NCBI RefSeq assembly: GCF_014642075.1
Contig: NZ_BMIK01000002.1
Location: 310,001-374,000 of the forward strand
Length of the DNA: 64,000 bases
Reading direction: 5' to 3'
DNA from: Parapedobacter defluvii
Lineage (GTDB): Bacteria > Bacteroidota > Bacteroidia > Sphingobacteriales > Sphingobacteriaceae
Shown here: in pieces, positions 1-10,148 of the stretch
Position numbering within the stretch: the stretch's first letter is position 1
Layout of the letters: each line of letters opens with the position of its first letter
Translations under genes and position numbers: made by a program
The notes under the pieces: model-generated
What the model was told of the DNA's origin: nothing
Seen by the model: only the letters and a program-made list of their open reading frames with translations
Databases searched by the model: none

Positions 1-1376
1 GAAAGGAAATAGAAGGGAAAGATTTTGATCAGGTACGGGCAGAAGCTAAAAAACGGTGGAACGAATCGTTATCGGGTATCCAAGTAAAGGGCGGGACGGA
101 TGACCAGCGGACGATTTTCTATACGGCCCTTTATCATACGATGATCGACCCCCGGACCTATACCGATGTAGACGGTCGGTATGTGGGAGGTGATAAAAAA
201 ATACACGAACGCGGAACCTATACGAGGCGGACTATCTTTAGTGGGTGGGATGTATTCCGCAGCCAATTTCCCCTACAGACCCTCATCAACCCCCGATTGG
301 TCAGCGATCAGTTGAATTCGCTGATTTCGCTTGCCGAAGAATCGGGACGGGGATATTTTGAGCGTTGGGAGCTGATGAATGCGTATTCGGGATGCATGAT
401 CGGCAATCCCGCACTATCGGTGCTGGCAGACGCCTATGTCAAAGGTATCCGGGATTATGATGCAGAAAAGGCCTTCCAATATGCCCTCAATACTTCAAAA
501 CTGTTCGGCAACGATAAGCTGGGTTATACCGGCCCTCCTTTCAGCATTTCCAATACCCTGGAATACGCGTATACCGATTGGTGTATTTCGCAACTGGCCA
601 ACGGATTGGGTAAAAAGGAGGAGGCACAGCTTTTCCTGGAAAAAGGGCAGGCATACCGGAATATTTTTGACTCCGAAAAGGGATGGTTCCGCCCAAAGAA
701 GGACGATGGTTCCTGGGAAGAATGGCCGGATAGTGCACGGACGAAAGAATGGTATGGAAGCATCGAATCCAACCCCTACCAGCAAGGCTGGTTTGTTCCG
801 CACGATATTCCTGGCATGATCGAATTGATGGGGGGACGCAGCAAGGTGCTGGAAGACCTCACCAATTTTTTCGAAAAAACGCCGGAACATATGCTGTGGA
901 ACGATTATTACAACCATGCCAATGAACCGGTGCACCTTGTCCCGTTTCTTTTTAACCAGTTGGATGCCCCCTGGATGACCCAGAAATGGACCCGCCACAT
1001 TTGCGAAAAAGCCTATAAAAATTCCGTGGAAGGCATTGTAGGAAACGAAGATGTGGGACAGATGTCGGCCTGGTATGTGCTGGCAGCTTCCGGGATACAC
1101 CCATCCTGTCCGGGAAATACGCGTTACGAAATAACCAGTCCGCTTTTTGACGAAGTGGAGTTTGCGCTGGATCCGCACTATTTCAGCGGGAAGTCTTTTA
1201 AAATAAAGGCTCATGACAACTCGTCCGAAAACACGTACATACAAAAGGCATTGCTGAATGGGCAACCTTACAACAAGTGCTATATAGACTTTCAGGATAT
1301 GGTTTCAGGAGGTACGCTTGAATTGTTTATGGGGCCTCAACCCAATACGGATTGGGGAAGAACCGCAGGTAGCTAA
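1..1376 (+). CDS. GH92 alpha-mannosidase, 5' truncated by the window edge
   Basis: The frame is open from the first bases and reads through the family motif RTIFYTALYHT, so the first in-window ATG (141) is internal and the real start lies outside. GH92 enzymes are calcium-dependent exo-alpha-mannosidases of the periplasm or cell surface. Visible catalytic motifs are IESNPYQQGW (general acid Glu region) and GNEDVGQMSAWY (catalytic Asp pair). Compared with the next gene it lacks a loop containing an IHEM motif, between the acid Glu and the ANEP segment, so its linkage preference may differ. It lies 6 nt upstream of a second GH92 gene, in the same mannan or N-glycan locus. The family call is secure; the linkage specificity is inferred. 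Confidence 0.93.
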   Translation, partial: KEIEGKDFDQVRAEAKKRWNESLSGIQVKGGTDDQRTIFYTALYHTMIDPRTYTDVDGRYVGGDKKIHERGTYTRRTIFSGWDVFRSQFPLQTLINPRLVSDQLNSLISLAEESGRGYFERWELMNAYSGCMIGNPALSVLADAYVKGIRDYDAEKAFQYALNTSKLFGNDKLGYTGPPFSISNTLEYAYTDWCISQLANGLGKKEEAQLFLEKGQAYRNIFDSEKGWFRPKKDDGSWEEWPDSARTKEWYGSIESNPYQQGWFVPHDIPGMIELMGGRSKVLEDLTNFFEKTPEHMLWNDYYNHANEPVHLVPFLFNQLDAPWMTQKWTRHICEKAYKNSVEGIVGNEDVGQMSAWYVLAASGIHPSCPGNTRYEITSPLFDEVEFALDPHYFSGKSFKIKAHDNSSENTYIQKALLNGQPYNKCYIDFQDMVSGGTLELFMGPQPNTDWGRTAGS

Positions 1377-1382
1377 AACAAA

Positions 1383-3686
1383 ATGGGTTTGAAAATTAAA
1401 ACGGGATATCGAATGACCGGAAAATTTCTGGCGGGGTTGGCCACCGTTCTGTTGGTTACCGCCTATTCGTTCGCACAGGAACGGGATTTGGTGAAGTATG
1501 TCAACACCTTGCAGGGAACCGATTCGGAGTGGGCATTGTCTTACGGAAATACCTATCCTACGGTAGGGTTGCCCTTTGGTGTCCATTTCTTTTCCGCCCA
1601 AACCGGCAAAAACGGAGACGGGTGGAAATATCAATATAAAGCCACTACCATCCGGGGATTTCAGCAGGTTCACCAGTGCAGTCCATGGATGAACGACTAC
1701 GCGGTTTTTTCGCTTATGCCGGGTATCGGAAACCTGGTGGTCAACGAGGATGCACGGGCATTGGCTTTCAGCCACGACCATGAGGTGGCAAAGCCGCACT
1801 ATTATGCGGTCAAATTTGATAACGGCATACAGGCGGAAATCAGTCCCGTTGAACGGGGAGCACATATGCGATTCAGCTTTCCGGGAAAGCAAAAGGCTTA
1901 TCTGGTGCTGGACGGGTTTATCAAGGACAGTGAGGTGAAAATCATTCCAGAGGAACGCAAAATCATCGGCTTTGTCAATAACGGACGTTTTGTGCCGGAA
2001 AATTTCCGGAACTATTTCATCCTCGTTTTTGACCGGGATTTCAAAAGCTTCGGTACATGGGAAAACACGAAGGACCAGGTAAAGGAGGGGAATCGACTGG
2101 ATGAGGGGAAAGGAGTGGGGGCTTACCTGGAATTTGCACCCGGTGCAACCGTTGAGGTAAAGGTGGCCTCCTCATACATCGACCCCGATCAGGCCGAGCT
2201 GACCCTCAAACAGGAATTGGGCGATGCCAAAAAATTTGAAACGACAAAAAACAGGGCTTTCGACGTCTGGAATACCCTGCTGAACCGCATCGTGGTGGAA
2301 GGTGGCACGGAGGAAGAAAAGGCTACCTTCTATTCCTGCCTGTTCCGCGCCAATCTTTTTTCGCGGAAATTCTACGAACTGGATGCAGACGGAAACCCCC
2401 GTTATTACAGCCCTTATGACGGCAAAATTTATTCAGGCTACCTATACACGGACAACGGCTTTTGGGATACCTTCCGGGCCCAGTTTCCCCTTAGCAACAT
2501 CCTGCACCCGGAAATGCAGGGCAGGTACATGCAATCGTTGCTGGATGCCCAGAAGCAGGCCGGTTTTTTCCCCACCTGGTCCAATCCGGGAATGTCGGGC
2601 GTCATGATCGGCAACCATGCGATCTCGCTGCTGGCTGATGCATGGGCCAAGGGAATCCGCACGTTCGACCCCGACAGTGCATTACAGGCGTATGAGCACG
2701 AAGTGACTAACAAAGGTTTTTGGGGCGGCTCCAACGGAAGAGAGGGGTGGGAAGACTACTTTATCAAAGGATATATCCCGTATGGTGACATCCATGAAAG
2801 CACGGCCAAGACACTGGAATACGCATACGACGATTTTTGCGGCTATCAGCTGGCAAAGGCGGTGGGCAACGATTTCTACAAAAACGTGTTTGCCCGGCAG
2901 ATGTATAATTACAAAAACGTCTTCGATTCGGAAGTCAATTTTGTGCGGGGAAGGCGGGCGGATGGCGAATGGCTCCCCAACTTTGACCCCGTTGAATGGG
3001 GAGGCCCTTTCACCGAGGCAAATGCTTGGCAATATACCTGGTCGGTATTGCACGACGTAAACGGGCTCATTCATCTCATTGGGGGAGAAGAACGATTTAA
3101 TGCAAAACTGGATTCTTTTTTCACGATGGATCAGCGGATCGAATACGGTACCTACGGGAAAGAGATCCACGAAATGCGGGAGATGCTGCTGGCAGGAATG
3201 GGGCAATATGCGCATGGAAACCAGCCTACACAGCACGTTCCCTATCTATACAATTTTAGCGGGCAGCCCTGGAAATCGCAAAAGCGGGTGCGCGAGGTGA
3301 TGTCGCGATTATACAATGCCACCGAAAAGGGCTATCCGGGAGACGAGGACCAGGGGCAGATGTCATCCTGGTATGTGCTGAGTGCCCTGGGAATCTACAG
3401 TGTTTGCCCGGGAACGGACCAATACGTGATCGGCAGCCCGGTTTTTGAGAAAGCTACGATCACCCTGGAAAATGGAAAGCGTTTCACCATCCGGGCGGTC
3501 AACAACGGTCCGCAGCATGTGTATATCCAATCGGCCCGTTTGAACGGGAAGGTATATGACAAAAATTACATTACCTATTCAGACATCATCAACGGCGGGG
3601 AGATGGAGTTTGAGATGAGCGATGCACCCAATTTTGACCGGGGGACCGACACAGCATCCCGGCCGTTTTCACTGAGTCCATTGTAA
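1383..3686 (+). CDS. GH92 alpha-mannosidase, probable alpha-1,2 type
   Basis: This is a full-length 767-residue GH92 enzyme with a signal peptide ending near residue 31 (a second Met at residue 11 could be the true start). The family's N-terminal beta-sandwich is followed by an (alpha/alpha)6 barrel. Key residues seen are Glu545 in TEANAWQYTW and Asp654/Asp656 in GDEDQGQMSSWY. The spacing is the same as the acid and base residues recalled for Bacteroides Bt3990 (E533, D642, D644). A His596-Glu597 pair falls at the position of Bt3990 H584-E585, which binds the +1 mannose in alpha-1,2-mannosidases. It is predicted to trim terminal mannose in the periplasm or at the surface, alongside the neighbouring SusCD system. 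Confidence 0.93.
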   Translation: MGLKIKTGYRMTGKFLAGLATVLLVTAYSFAQERDLVKYVNTLQGTDSEWALSYGNTYPTVGLPFGVHFFSAQTGKNGDGWKYQYKATTIRGFQQVHQCSPWMNDYAVFSLMPGIGNLVVNEDARALAFSHDHEVAKPHYYAVKFDNGIQAEISPVERGAHMRFSFPGKQKAYLVLDGFIKDSEVKIIPEERKIIGFVNNGRFVPENFRNYFILVFDRDFKSFGTWENTKDQVKEGNRLDEGKGVGAYLEFAPGATVEVKVASSYIDPDQAELTLKQELGDAKKFETTKNRAFDVWNTLLNRIVVEGGTEEEKATFYSCLFRANLFSRKFYELDADGNPRYYSPYDGKIYSGYLYTDNGFWDTFRAQFPLSNILHPEMQGRYMQSLLDAQKQAGFFPTWSNPGMSGVMIGNHAISLLADAWAKGIRTFDPDSALQAYEHEVTNKGFWGGSNGREGWEDYFIKGYIPYGDIHESTAKTLEYAYDDFCGYQLAKAVGNDFYKNVFARQMYNYKNVFDSEVNFVRGRRADGEWLPNFDPVEWGGPFTEANAWQYTWSVLHDVNGLIHLIGGEERFNAKLDSFFTMDQRIEYGTYGKEIHEMREMLLAGMGQYAHGNQPTQHVPYLYNFSGQPWKSQKRVREVMSRLYNATEKGYPGDEDQGQMSSWYVLSALGIYSVCPGTDQYVIGSPVFEKATITLENGKRFTIRAVNNGPQHVYIQSARLNGKVYDKNYITYSDIINGGEMEFEMSDAPNFDRGTDTASRPFSLSPL

Positions 3687-3721
3687 ATGGGCGAAAGTTG
3701 GTTTTTAAACAGATAACTGAA

Positions 3722-5218
3722 ATGAGCATGTTAAGAATTTTGATTTGTTTCGTCTTTCTATTTCCAACCAAAGGTTTTGCTGCATGGATTGACAGCTTGC
3801 GGTTATCGGATGCCTTGCAAAGCAATATGGTTATTCAGCAGAATAAGCCATTCAAGGTTTGGGGAAAGGCGGAACCAGGACAGAAAATTGCAATCCATGC
3901 AGACTGGCTCCCCGCTTCGGCGGAAGTTTATGCGGATACGAATGGCAATTTCATAGGCATCATTCCGGTGCCAAAGGCAGCAGAGGGCGACTTTACCCCG
4001 CACCGTATCCGCATCGTTGCCGGCGATGAACAGATCGAATTGGACAATTTGTTGATCGGTGACGTATGGGTTTGCAGCGGCCAGTCCAATATGCAGTTTT
4101 CCGTCCGGGAAATGACCGGTTCTGAGCAGGTCATTTCCGGGGCTGATCAGCCTCCTATCCGGTTGTTGAATGTAGCCCTGAATTTCAGTGATACCCCTTT
4201 GGAAAATATGAAGGGAACCTGGCAGGTATGTTCCCCCACGTCAGTCCGTGATTTCAGTGCAGTGGGGTATTCCTTTGGCAAAAAACTATTCGACAGACTG
4301 AATATTCCCATTGGTTTGGTTTTTACAGGAATTGGGGCATCCAGTGTCCAGGCCTACATTCCGAAAGGGGATCTGGCGAATGATACGATGCTTAATAAGG
4401 CTTATTTGCAACCTTATCTGGCCGATCCGAAATCGAAAGAGCAGATAGACGGCGGTTTCACTTTTGAAAAGGTCATGCGGCCTTATCTTTTATACAATGC
4501 CATGGTTCATCCGCTCATTAATTTGTCCATCCGGGGATTTATCTGGTACCAGGGGGAAGCCAATCACCTGGAAAGGGAATCGTATGTGCGGGCAACCCAA
4601 ACCCTGATCAAAAGCTGGAGAAGAAACTTTTCGCAGGGCCAGCTGCCGTTCTATTACGTGCAGATTGCTCCGTTTTTCCACGATCGGGAGGACCCGGCTT
4701 TGGCATTTGACGCCTATTTCAGAGAAGCGCAGGTTCAGGTAGCCAACCTCAATAATACCTATATGGTCAGTACCATGGATGTTGGGGAAGCAAAGGATTT
4801 ACACCCGAAAAACAAAAAGCCCGTCGGTGAACGGCTGGCAGCCATAGCCCTTAATCGGGAATATGACCAATTGGATGTGGTATATCAGGGGCCGCTCGTA
4901 GATGACGTCAGATTTGAAGGGAAAAAGGCTTATGTCTACTTTACGCCCGGGACCCTGGGGACTGGCCTTCAGACCAATGACGGCCGCCCTCCTCGATTTT
5001 TCTACGTAGCGGGGAATGACCGGATTTTTTATCCCGCGGAAGCTTTCATAGATGGAGACCGCATTGTTGTAGAAACGAATAAGGTTACGCACATTGCTTC
5101 CGTTCGTTACGCCTTTTTTAATTACCCCGTCACTAACCTGGAAAATAAAGAAGGATTTCCGGCTATGCCTTTCCGGACCGACAGTTGGGAAGAAGGAAGT
5201 GAAGGCAGCCGACACTAA
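3722..5218 (+). CDS. Sialate O-acetylesterase-like SGNH esterase
   Basis: This secreted carbohydrate esterase belongs to the sialate O-acetylesterase (SASA/DUF303) family. The chosen start is the ATG giving MSMLRILICFVF and a clean signal peptide ending at FAA; the frame extends upstream only to a TTG. The nucleophile motif GQSN sits in GDVWVCSGQSNM, a block III-like WYQGEAN follows, and the catalytic Asp-His pair lies in the DLHP segment near residue 360. It probably removes acetyl groups from glycans so that the mannosidases can act. The actual substrate is unproven, because members of this family deacetylate several sugars. It follows the GH92 gene by 35 nt and is probably in the same transcript. 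Confidence 0.88.
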   Translation: MSMLRILICFVFLFPTKGFAAWIDSLRLSDALQSNMVIQQNKPFKVWGKAEPGQKIAIHADWLPASAEVYADTNGNFIGIIPVPKAAEGDFTPHRIRIVAGDEQIELDNLLIGDVWVCSGQSNMQFSVREMTGSEQVISGADQPPIRLLNVALNFSDTPLENMKGTWQVCSPTSVRDFSAVGYSFGKKLFDRLNIPIGLVFTGIGASSVQAYIPKGDLANDTMLNKAYLQPYLADPKSKEQIDGGFTFEKVMRPYLLYNAMVHPLINLSIRGFIWYQGEANHLERESYVRATQTLIKSWRRNFSQGQLPFYYVQIAPFFHDREDPALAFDAYFREAQVQVANLNNTYMVSTMDVGEAKDLHPKNKKPVGERLAAIALNREYDQLDVVYQGPLVDDVRFEGKKAYVYFTPGTLGTGLQTNDGRPPRFFYVAGNDRIFYPAEAFIDGDRIVVETNKVTHIASVRYAFFNYPVTNLENKEGFPAMPFRTDSWEEGSEGSRH

Positions 5219-5276
5219 TTTGCGATCACTATGGATACGCGGAATGCCAGAGATGAAAAGGAACTGATAAGCAAAT

Positions 5277-5422
5277 CACAGAGAGCGAACGCTCTGTGCA
5301 AGATTTTACGAACGGAAAGTGTACGATTTGAACGCAAAGAAAGGAGGATTATGGTACGACATTAAACCTAGAGACAGTGCCTTTCCACGAAAAACCGGAT
5401 TCCAGTTGCAGTGGAACCCGGT
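5277..5422 (+). promoter_or_regulatory. Two hairpins in the leader region before susC
   Basis: The 289-nt gap between the esterase and susC has no credible ORF. It holds two inverted repeats: a 7-bp stem CACAGAG/CTCTGTG at 5277-5298, and an 11-bp stem with one mismatch (ACCGGATTCCA/TGGAACCCGGT) at 5394-5422. Neither is followed by a clear T run, so they could be weak terminators or leader structures that set the relative level of susCD. An AT-rich stretch then leads into the susC start, with no obvious TAnnTTTG box. Confidence 0.4.
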
Positions 5423-5507
5423 ATGCCATCAAGGTATTGTTAATTTAAACAAAACTATATATCGGATATATATCATTTAACATTAACCCCTTAATTGATT
5501 CAAATAT

Positions 5508-8500
5508 ATGAATTTTCGTCATCAAGTTATTGGATGGCTGCCTTGTGTCTGTCCAATGACTGCAAAAAGGATCGTTATGAGAATGCAACTCATACTATTG
5601 TCGCTGTTTGTCGTGATGCTGCACTTGCAAGCTCATGAATCCCCTCTTATGCAGCAACGTACCCTCCAGGGTCGGGTAACGGATGAAACGGGAACGCCGT
5701 TGATGGGCGTCAATGTCGTCGTGAAGGGTACCGGGCGGGGAACCAGTACCTCCGAAGAGGGTGTCTATTCGATAGACATCCGTGAATCAGATCATACGTT
5801 GGTGTTTTCCTACATCGGGTTTGCCGACCAGGAAGTAACCATTACCGGGAAAAGTGAAGCGAATGTGGTGCTTCAGGCGCAAAGCAGCGACCTGGAAGAA
5901 GTGGTGGTGGTGGGATACGGAACCATGTTGAAGCAGAATCTATCGACGGCAGTGAGTACCATCGACGCTTCGAAGCTGACGGAGCGACCTACGACCTCCA
6001 ACGTGCTGCAGGGGATGGCAGGAAAGATTCCCGGGGTGAGTATCAGCCTGAATTCCGGGGCACCGGGAGGAAGTCCGGCTATCAAGATTCGGGGTACCGG
6101 CTCCTTAAACTCTGATAACGAACCGTTGTATGTGGTGGATGGCGTTGTAGGGGTAAACCCGGATGTGGTGGATCCCAACGTCATCAAATCCATCGACGTG
6201 TTGAAAGACGCCACCTCATCGGCCATCTATGGATCGAGAGGTGCCAACGGTGTGGTGGTCATCACCACGAAAGAAGGCGGGAAGGATGGTGGTGCTACGA
6301 TCTCCTATAATACCGCTGTATCGGCGGCCACGCTGGCCCGTGAAGTGAATGTGCTGGACGCTTATGAAAGTTTGGAGGTTTTCAAACGGGCTTATGAATA
6401 CGCCCCCGGACGGATTGCGCCACATCTGGATCCGAACAACCATTTTGCGCGGAAAGATGATCTTTTCAATCCCGATGGAACGCCCAAATATAATACAGAT
6501 TGGCAAAAGGTCACCACCCATACAGCCATGCCCCATCAGCATTCGTTGACGTTTTCGGGAGGAACCGAAAAACTCACCGTGGCGGCCAACGTTTCATACC
6601 GGGACAACCAGGGGATTATGCGCAACACCTACGAGAAACAGCTGAATGGTTTTGTAAATCTGAACTGGGATGTGAAGGAGTGGTTTCACCTGCAGGCGGT
6701 TGTCAATTTAGGAAGCAACAACGGCCGCAATTCGGAAAACAGTATTTCCCGGTATATGCTGGAATACCTGCCCTTCCTGCCGGTACGGTATCCCGATGGT
6801 ACCTATTCCCGGAAAGGCGACTATCCGGGTGCCGAGGACGCCGAGAATCCGGTAAAAATATTGGATGAGCGCGAATCGTATGAGAAAAAGCAATATAATT
6901 TAACTAACCTCATCGGTACGTTCAAGATCTCGCCGAAATTGAAATTAACGACCAGTTTCAGCAAGCAGGAGGGAGCAGACATGACTTCGTTTTATGCCCC
7001 GAGTACCCTGTGGGGATATGGAAGTACCCAAAATGGCCGTGCAGAACGGGGACATACGGTTTATAATTCCTGGACCAACGAAGACTACCTGACTTACGAT
7101 GACAAATGGGGGAATCATAACCTGAACGTGGTCGGTGGGGTTAGCTGGTACTACGACCAAAGTACGTTTTCCAACGTCGGCACTGAAAATTTCTTCGACG
7201 ATTTCTTTAAATATTACAACCTGGGGGTAGGAACGGTGCGTTCCCTTGCCGGATCGGGGTATGACGATAGCAAGATGAACTCGTACTATGCCCGGGCCAA
7301 CTACCATTACGACAATCGGTATATACTTGGAGCTTCCTTCCGGTACGATGGGTCTTCGCGATTCGGGGCAAATAACAAATACGGATTTTTTCCCTCCTTT
7401 TCTGCGGCATGGGTGCTTTCAAACGAAGAATTTTTCTCGTCTGTTAAACCCACCGTTGAAAACCTGAAACTCCGTATGAGCTATGGGATTGTGGGGAATG
7501 CAGGTATTGGCAATTATTCGACCATGGCCCGATATGGAAATTCCCTGTTGCCGTTCAACAAGGATCTTCATACCGTCGTAACCCTGCAGGAGATGAGCAA
7601 CCCGGATCTGAAGTGGGAGCGCTCCAACCAATTCAATGCGGGATTGGACCTCTCCGTGTTCAAAGGACGTATTGAATTTGTGGCCGATTTTTATAATAAA
7701 ATTACGTCAGACCTGCTTTACCGGTTGCAACTGCCTTCAACCACCGGATATGAATCGTCCATGACCAACCTGGGAAAAATACGCAACCGCGGACTGGAGC
7801 TGGGCTTGACTACGCGCAATATCCAAACGCCGGATTTCGTGTGGACCACCTCGGTTAATTATTCGATGAACCGGTCGATGGTCATCGATATCGATGGCAA
7901 CATCATCGGTAAATGGGGCGGTCGTATTGTAGAAGGACGTCCGCTGAACCAGTTTTATGGGTATGTGCGTTTGGGAACCTGGGGCGTCGATGAGGCGGCA
8001 GAGGCTGCCAAGTACAATAAAAAGCCCGGTGATCTGAAATATTGGGACAGGAATGGAAACGGGCAGAAAGACGGCGATGACCAGGATTTTCTGGGCAGTG
8101 GTACCCCGAAATTTGAAATGAACCTGGCCAACAGCATTTCCTACAAAGGATTCACGTTCTTGTTTGATCTGCATGCCATGTATGGGAATAAACTCATCAA
8201 TTTTACCCGCCAACTGATGGAAAACCGGGTGACATTCTCTAATTCCTACGGCGGAATTCTGGAAAACGCGTGGACACCGGATCATCAGAATGCGATGGTT
8301 GCCAGCCTGCGCTTACCGGGCGACGGCTATGAAAACGATGTGGACTCCCACAGTGCCGAACCCGGCTCCTTCCTGCGGGTAAGAAATGTCGGACTGCGGT
8401 ATGATTTCGAGAATAATATCCTGAACAAGTGGCGTATCAAAACACTGTCGCTGGGCCTGAACGTGGAAAACGCACTCCTGTTTACGGAGTACAGCGGCGG

Positions 8501-8606
8501 CGATCCCGAGGTAACGAGTTACGACCCCGTGTTTGAACAAGGCGTAGATTTTTACACCTATCCCAAACCGCGCACGTACTCCTTTACCCTGGGTGTCAGT
8601 TTTTAA
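5508..8606 (+). CDS. SusC/RagA-family TonB-linked outer membrane receptor
   Basis: This outer-membrane glycan importer has 1032 residues. Order of parts: a long-n-region signal peptide; a carboxypeptidase-regulatory-like domain (LQGRVTDETGTPLMGVNV, about residues 50-125); the TonB-box-like stretch LEEVVVVGYG; the plug with the classic SusC signatures PLYVVDG, IKSIDVLKDA and YGSRGANGVVVITTK; then a large beta-barrel ending in an aromatic residue (GVSF). It works with the SusD lipoprotein 29 nt downstream to take oligosaccharides into the periplasm using TonB energy. The flanking alpha-mannosidases suggest a mannose-rich ligand. Alternative start codons lie at residues 17 and 24. Confidence 0.96.
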   Translation: MNFRHQVIGWLPCVCPMTAKRIVMRMQLILLSLFVVMLHLQAHESPLMQQRTLQGRVTDETGTPLMGVNVVVKGTGRGTSTSEEGVYSIDIRESDHTLVFSYIGFADQEVTITGKSEANVVLQAQSSDLEEVVVVGYGTMLKQNLSTAVSTIDASKLTERPTTSNVLQGMAGKIPGVSISLNSGAPGGSPAIKIRGTGSLNSDNEPLYVVDGVVGVNPDVVDPNVIKSIDVLKDATSSAIYGSRGANGVVVITTKEGGKDGGATISYNTAVSAATLAREVNVLDAYESLEVFKRAYEYAPGRIAPHLDPNNHFARKDDLFNPDGTPKYNTDWQKVTTHTAMPHQHSLTFSGGTEKLTVAANVSYRDNQGIMRNTYEKQLNGFVNLNWDVKEWFHLQAVVNLGSNNGRNSENSISRYMLEYLPFLPVRYPDGTYSRKGDYPGAEDAENPVKILDERESYEKKQYNLTNLIGTFKISPKLKLTTSFSKQEGADMTSFYAPSTLWGYGSTQNGRAERGHTVYNSWTNEDYLTYDDKWGNHNLNVVGGVSWYYDQSTFSNVGTENFFDDFFKYYNLGVGTVRSLAGSGYDDSKMNSYYARANYHYDNRYILGASFRYDGSSRFGANNKYGFFPSFSAAWVLSNEEFFSSVKPTVENLKLRMSYGIVGNAGIGNYSTMARYGNSLLPFNKDLHTVVTLQEMSNPDLKWERSNQFNAGLDLSVFKGRIEFVADFYNKITSDLLYRLQLPSTTGYESSMTNLGKIRNRGLELGLTTRNIQTPDFVWTTSVNYSMNRSMVIDIDGNIIGKWGGRIVEGRPLNQFYGYVRLGTWGVDEAAEAAKYNKKPGDLKYWDRNGNGQKDGDDQDFLGSGTPKFEMNLANSISYKGFTFLFDLHAMYGNKLINFTRQLMENRVTFSNSYGGILENAWTPDHQNAMVASLRLPGDGYENDVDSHSAEPGSFLRVRNVGLRYDFENNILNKWRIKTLSLGLNVENALLFTEYSGGDPEVTSYDPVFEQGVDFYTYPKPRTYSFTLGVSF

Positions 8607-8635
8607 GGAAGGTTTAATTTTAATTGTATAAGCAT

Positions 8636-10135
8636 ATGAACAATACGATATTTCGCATAACCGGTTTGTTGATCTGGTCTATTGCAATGGTATCCTGTAG
8701 CGGGTTTTTGGAAGAAAAGCCAAAGACATTTCTGAGTCCTTCGCAATATTATACGTCCGAAAACCAGATACAAGCTGCAGTAGAGGGAACATACGAAGGC
8801 CTATCCCGATTATTGGGGTCCGACCTGGAGATTGCCACCGTTCGCCTGTTTAACCTGGAATACATCGTCGGAAACAGTTATCGCCCACGTTCGGCCGGAA
8901 GTCAGGAAAATCAATTTTTGCTGCTATCGGGAATGGATGAAAATAACAGCATTCTCCGGGAGATGTGGCGTGCCGTCTATTTTCCGGTAGAAAACTGCAA
9001 CAGCGTCATCGAAAACGTCGAAGCAACCGACATTGTCAATGACGCAACCAAAAACCGGTATTTGGGGCAGGTGTATTTTTTACGGGCGTATTACTATTTT
9101 ATGGGGGTACAACTGTTTGGAGATATCCCTTTGAAAATCGAGCCTACCCGTGATCTTGCCAGTGTCCAAATCCCGAAAACTCCCAAAGCAGACATCTATA
9201 ATCAGATTGTTTCCGACTTGCAGAAAGCGGAAGCATCGGGCCTGCCCTGGACAGACGATGGCGGTTATGTAACGATGGGGGCCGTCAAAACGCTGTTGGC
9301 CAAAGTTTATCTCGCCATGGCGGGATACCCCCTTCAAGCGGGAAATGAATATTACCAAAAAGCGTATGAAACGTCAAAAGAGATCATAGAAAGCGGACAG
9401 TTCCTTCTTTTTGACAACTACCGGGATCTTCGGAACATCAATAACGAAAACCGGGGTGAACACATTTTCATGATACAGCGGGAAGCCCAAAATGCAGGAT
9501 CTCCGTTCCATTTCGGTCTGATGCCTTACCCCGAGGTTCCCATTTCCGTCAACCCAAGCTTTGGTGGTGGAATGGCACCATTGAAGGTGTTTTATGACAG
9601 CTATGACGATAACGACCAGCGGAAAGCGGAGCAGGCGTTCTTCTACACAAAGCGGCCCAAAAGCGGCGATCCGTCGACCATTATCTCGCTGAATACCCCT
9701 TACCTCAATAAATATTGGGATGATGAAGCTGAAAAGACCTCGAAAAGCGGAGCCAATATCCCTATTTACCGCTATGCAGACGTATTATTGATGTGTGCGG
9801 AGTCCAAAGCCATGGCCGATGGCGGAACAACCAGCGATGCTGCTGCAATAGACGCATATTATGCTGTGCATAACCGTGCTTTCCCAGGTGCATCCCGCCC
9901 ATCTTCTGTTACTTCAGACCAAGTGCTGAAAGAACGGTTCCTGGAGCTGTGTTTTGAATTTCACAACTGGTTTGATATGCTGAGAACACATAAAACGTAT
10001 GATCCTGCCAGCAAAAGTATCGTCGATTTGATCGGGTATAAAGCACCCAATCACGAATATCCTTTTAAGGAGTCTGATCTGATCTTCCCCGTTCCGTTAA
10101 GGGAGAAAGAATTGAACCCTTTACTTGCTGAATAA
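8636..10135 (+). CDS. SusD/RagB-family glycan-binding lipoprotein
   Basis: This is the surface partner of the preceding SusC. The start is the ATG of MNNTIFRI; the frame extends upstream only to a TTG. The lipoprotein signal ends at MVSCSGFLEEK, with the lipidated Cys followed by residues typical of surface export. The protein has the family's TPR-like helical core (for example FLRAYYYFMGVQLFGDIPL) and the C-terminal RagB motif RFLELCFEFHNWFDMLRT. Its length (499 residues) is normal. It should cap the SusC barrel and bind oligosaccharide. A perfect hairpin follows the stop codon. Confidence 0.95.
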   Translation: MNNTIFRITGLLIWSIAMVSCSGFLEEKPKTFLSPSQYYTSENQIQAAVEGTYEGLSRLLGSDLEIATVRLFNLEYIVGNSYRPRSAGSQENQFLLLSGMDENNSILREMWRAVYFPVENCNSVIENVEATDIVNDATKNRYLGQVYFLRAYYYFMGVQLFGDIPLKIEPTRDLASVQIPKTPKADIYNQIVSDLQKAEASGLPWTDDGGYVTMGAVKTLLAKVYLAMAGYPLQAGNEYYQKAYETSKEIIESGQFLLFDNYRDLRNINNENRGEHIFMIQREAQNAGSPFHFGLMPYPEVPISVNPSFGGGMAPLKVFYDSYDDNDQRKAEQAFFYTKRPKSGDPSTIISLNTPYLNKYWDDEAEKTSKSGANIPIYRYADVLLMCAESKAMADGGTTSDAAAIDAYYAVHNRAFPGASRPSSVTSDQVLKERFLELCFEFHNWFDMLRTHKTYDPASKSIVDLIGYKAPNHEYPFKESDLIFPVPLREKELNPLLAE

Positions 10136-10148
10136 TTCATTCCTGATC

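Noticed and set aside
495-1265. Long minus-strand frame of 256 codons
   Set aside because: It lies wholly inside the GH92 gene on the other strand, and its translation has no family features; it is a shadow of codon bias.
5341-5366. GGAGG followed by ATG in the susC leader
   Set aside because: The frame has only four codons before a stop, and Shine-Dalgarno use is rare in this genome.
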